Positions 7,106 to 13,543 of a stretch of 13,543 bases of DNA are shown in pieces. The stretch is taken from assembly GCA_009693435.1 (NCBI GenBank), contig SHXF01000115.1, forward strand, positions 1 through 13,543, in the 5' to 3' direction. The translations under genes were made by a program, and so were the position numbers. This stretch comes from Betaproteobacteria bacterium (GTDB lineage: Bacteria > Pseudomonadota > Gammaproteobacteria > Burkholderiales > SG8-39). Each line of letters starts with the position of its first letter. Position 1 is the stretch's first letter. The notes under the pieces are model-generated. The model saw nothing but the letters and a program-made list of their open reading frames with translations, did not search any database and was not told the DNA's origin.

Positions 7106-8584
7106 CTAAAGCGGCAGTTCCGAACACCCCATGAGGTACTCGTCGACTGCGCGCGCGCATTGGCGTCCCTCGCGTATCGCCCAGACGACCAGCGACTGCC
7201 CGCGGCGCATGTCGCCGGCCGCAAACACCTTGGACACCGACGTCTCATAAGCGAGCGCCTCGACGCCGCTTTCCACAGCGGCCCGCGCATTGCCCCGTGA
7301 ATCTTTCGCGACGCCGAATGCATCCAGCACCGCCTGAACAGGGCTGATGAAACCCATTGCGAGCAGCACCAGGTCGGCAGGCATTTCAAACTCGCTGTCA
7401 GGCACTTCGATCATTTTCATCTGCCCGGTTGCGTCGTCTTTTTTCCATTCGACGCGGGCTGCGATGAGCTTGCTCACCTGGCCTTGCTTGCCGCCGGTAC
7501 CACCGACAAATCGTTTGGTGGTGACGGCCCAGTCGCGTTCCGCACCTTCTTCATGGGAGGACGACGTGCGCAATTTGATCGGCCAGTAAGGCCAGGTAAG
7601 TGTCTTGTTCTCGTGCTCGGGTGGCTGCGGCAGCAATTCGAACTGCGCCACCGATTTCGCGCCGTGGCGATTCGACGTGCCGACGCAATCGGAACCGGTA
7701 TCGCCGCCGCCTATGATCACGACATTCTTGCCGGTCGCCCAGAGCTCGGGCACGCCTTTGTCGCCGGCGTTACGCTTGTTCTGCAGCGGCAGAAAATCCA
7801 TTGCGAAATGCACGCCCTGCAGTTCGCGTCCGGGAATAGGCAGGTCGCGCGGCGCCTCCGCACCACCCGAGAGCACGACCGCATCGAATCCCCCGAGAAT
7901 TACCCCGGCTGCGACGGCGTTTTCACCCGTTCCACCGACATGCTGGTTGACACGGAATTCGACCCCCTCCGCGCGCATCTGTTCGATGCGCCGGTCTATC
8001 AGGTTCTTTTCCATCTTGAAGTCGGGAATGCCGTAGCGAAGCAGGCCACCGACACGGTCGTTCTTTTCGAATATCGTGACGGCATGGCCTGCGCGGGCCA
8101 GTTGCTGCGCGCAAGCAAGCCCCGCAGGACCGGATCCCACCACTGCCACCCGCCTGCCTGTCCTGATTGCCGGGGGCTGCGGCGCCACCCAACCCATTTC
8201 GAAACCCTTGTCGATGATCGCGTGCTCGATCGATTTGATACCCACCGGATCATCGTTGATATTGAGCGTGCAGGCCTCCTCGCACGGTGCCGGACAAACC
8301 CGCCCGGTGAATTCGGGGAAATTATTGGTGGAATGCAGGGTATCGAGTGCTTCCCGCCAATTTTGCCTGTAAACCAGGTCGTTCCAGTCGGGAATGATGT
8401 TGTTGACCGGGCAACCGCTCATGCAGAACGGAATGCCGCAGTCCATGCATCGCGCTCCCTGCACGGCAGCGTGCTCGTCATCAAGGCGAAGCGAAAATTC
8501 GCGGTAATGCTTCTTGCGCGATTCGGACGCCTCGTGCGCTTCCTCGAGCCGCTGATATTCAAGAAATCCGGTTACCTTGCCCAT
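7106..8584 (-). CDS. gltD: Glutamate synthase (NADPH) small subunit
   Basis: Electron-input subunit of GOGAT: it oxidises NADPH on FAD and passes electrons through [4Fe-4S] clusters to the large subunit. It has 492 residues, within the usual 470-490 range. The N-terminal iron-sulfur region has Cys46, 49, 54 and 58 in [14 protein letters not shown], and Cys97, 101 and 105 in [10 protein letters not shown]. The FAD dinucleotide fold is [10 protein letters not shown] (about 148-157). The NADPH fold is [14 protein letters not shown] (about 289-302). The C-terminal [14 protein letters not shown] closes the FAD site. The ATG start gives the conserved M-G-K-V-T-G-F-L-E. It lies 48 bp after gltB and is clearly one operon with it. 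Its stop is only 18 bp from the end of the convergent permease gene. Confidence 0.97.
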   Translation of the reverse strand: MGKVTGFLEYQRLEEAHEASESRKKHYREFSLRLDDEHAAVQGARCMDCGIPFCMSGCPVNNIIPDWNDLVYRQNWREALDTLHSTNNFPEFTGRVCPAPCEEACTLNINDDPVGIKSIEHAIIDKGFEMGWVAPQPPAIRTGRRVAVVGSGPAGLACAQQLARAGHAVTIFEKNDRVGGLLRYGIPDFKMEKNLIDRRIEQMRAEGVEFRVNQHVGGTGENAVAAGVILGGFDAVVLSGGAEAPRDLPIPGRELQGVHFAMDFLPLQNKRNAGDKGVPELWATGKNVVIIGGGDTGSDCVGTSNRHGAKSVAQFELLPQPPEHENKTLTWPYWPIKLRTSSSHEEGAERDWAVTTKRFVGGTGGKQGQVSKLIAARVEWKKDDATGQMKMIEVPDSEFEMPADLVLLAMGFISPVQAVLDAFGVAKDSRGNARAAVESGVEALAYETSVSKVFAAGDMRRGQSLVVWAIREGRQCARAVDEYLMGCSELPL

Positions 8585-8620
8585 TGAGCTTTTGCATCCA
8601 CAAGTTCATTCATAAGCCGC

Positions 8621-8632
8621 GTGCCATGGCAC
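8621..8632. repeat. 12-bp perfect palindrome touching the gltB stop codon
   Basis: GTGCCATGGCAC is its own reverse complement and begins directly after the gltB TGA in the 48-bp gltB-gltD gap. As RNA it could form at most a short 4-bp stem with a 4-nt loop, so it is not a convincing terminator. It may be chance, or a minor mRNA feature between the two cistrons. Confidence 0.3.
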
Positions 8633-13270
<4,638 letters not shown>

Positions 13271-13273
13271 GCG

Positions 13274-13281
13274 TCCACCTC
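13274..13281 (-). promoter_or_regulatory. Shine-Dalgarno deciding the gltB start
   Basis: On the minus strand this reads GAGGTGGA, with GAGGTG ending 5 nt before the GTG at 13270. It matches the anti-SD well. The alternative in-frame GTG at 13306 has no comparable site, so the shorter protein with a 21-residue propeptide is preferred. Confidence 0.75.
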
Positions 13282-13352
13282 GATAGGGGGCGGCCGGAGA
13301 GGCCACCTTGGGTATCTGAAAATCCGAATCGAAAATCCGGGGCGAACCGTTG

Positions 13353-13381
13353 AGTCTACCCGTGAAATCTCGTTACTTCAA
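13353..13381 (-). promoter_or_regulatory. Candidate sigma70-type promoter of gltBD
   Basis: On the minus strand TTGAAG (13381-13376; 4 of 6 to TTGACA) is followed after exactly 17 bp by TAGACT (13358-13353; 4 of 6 to TATAAT). Transcription would begin near 13346, giving a leader of about 75 nt to the GTG at 13270. Position and spacing are right for the operon promoter, but neither hexamer is strong. I could not identify a specific NtrC, Lrp or other regulator site with confidence. Confidence 0.45.
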
Positions 13382-13543
13382 TACCTTAGCAGAACCCATA
13401 ACTCCGCTTTAACTGATGTCCTGACCGCCACGGTAACCACGCCCAGACGCGGAACTAGTTCTCCTATGTGGCTGGGCGTTATCTGCCTCTTTTAACACTG
13501 ACCAGATTTCTTAGAGCGGAAATATTCGCCCTTTTGGGGAACG
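13382..13543. other. Non-coding stretch upstream of gltB, no recognisable gene
   Basis: All three minus-strand frames entering from the right edge stop within about 21 codons (stops at 13511-13513, 13492-13494 and 13479-13481). One of them could be the tail of a neighbouring gene, but none is recognisable. The stretch looks less GC-rich than the coding regions. It contains the nested inverted repeat described separately, and two spaced motif pairs, TTTAAC-N7-CTGACC (13408-13426) and TTTAAC-N1-CTGACC (13491-13503). It could hold regulatory sites for gltBD or the 3' end of a neighbouring transcription unit. Confidence 0.4.
13439..13479. repeat. Nested inverted repeat upstream of gltB
   Basis: An 8-bp perfect inverted repeat, ACGCCCAG (13439-13446) with CTGGGCGT (13472-13479), encloses a 25-nt spacer. 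The spacer itself contains the perfect 10-bp palindrome GAACTAGTTC (13452-13461). The structure lies 58-98 bp upstream of the proposed gltB -35. The palindrome would suit binding of a dimeric regulator and the outer arms could form a stem. No clean T-run follows on either strand, so it is a poor intrinsic terminator. Confidence 0.5.

Noticed and set aside
13479..13542. Coding tail of a neighbouring minus-strand gene at the right edge
   Set aside because: Three short frames enter from the edge (11 to 21 codons including the stop) and none has a recognisable ending. There is no basis to choose one or to call a gene.

Overview
The window is a GC-rich, gene-dense stretch of a bacterial chromosome, most likely from a betaproteobacterium. 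This is inferred from three things: the GC-biased codons, the glmU-glmS and gltB-gltD gene pairs with proteobacterial-type products, and a fragment at the left edge that looks like the C-terminus of a Bug/TctC periplasmic solute receptor, a family greatly expanded in that class. I see no mobile element, CRISPR array, rRNA or tRNA.

Layout, left to right. (1) The last 25 codons of a + strand gene (Bug-like) end at 79. Two hairpins follow, in the gap before the convergent glmS. (2) glmU (3420-2062) and glmS (1982-138) lie on the minus strand. GlmS makes glucosamine-6-phosphate from fructose-6-phosphate and glutamine. GlmU makes UDP-GlcNAc from glucosamine-1-phosphate. Together they feed peptidoglycan and LPS synthesis; GlmM, the step between them, is not in the window. 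(3) A 203-bp divergent intergenic region (3421-3623) separates glmU from a + strand ABC importer operon of the phosphonate/phosphite type: a PhnD-like binding protein (3624-4664), a PhnC-like ATPase (4674-5447) and two PhnE-like permeases (5473-6285 and 6278-7087). The genes are packed with 9-bp and 25-bp gaps and an 8-bp overlap. The last three start with GTG, whereas the first has an ATG and a strong Shine-Dalgarno. No C-P lyase, phosphonatase or oxidoreductase lies beside it, so the substrate is open. (4) Convergent to the importer, with only 18 bp between, is gltB-gltD on the minus strand (13270-8633 and 8584-7106). These encode the large and small subunits of NADPH-dependent glutamate synthase, the GOGAT half of ammonium assimilation. 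(5) The last ~270 bp hold a plausible sigma70-type promoter for gltBD and a compound inverted repeat further upstream, but no recognisable gene.

How the genes fit together: GltBD converts glutamine and 2-oxoglutarate to glutamate, while GlmS spends glutamine to aminate a sugar. Both use an N-terminal-cysteine (class II) glutamine amidotransferase domain. The importer is probably an independent uptake operon placed between these two housekeeping pairs.

I did not find a convincing new biological system. The most interesting signals are small. A 9-codon mini-ORF links the phnC stop codon to the first phnE start codon. A 9-bp direct repeat brackets the putative importer promoter. The importer's substrate is unassigned. 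A nested palindrome lies upstream of gltB.
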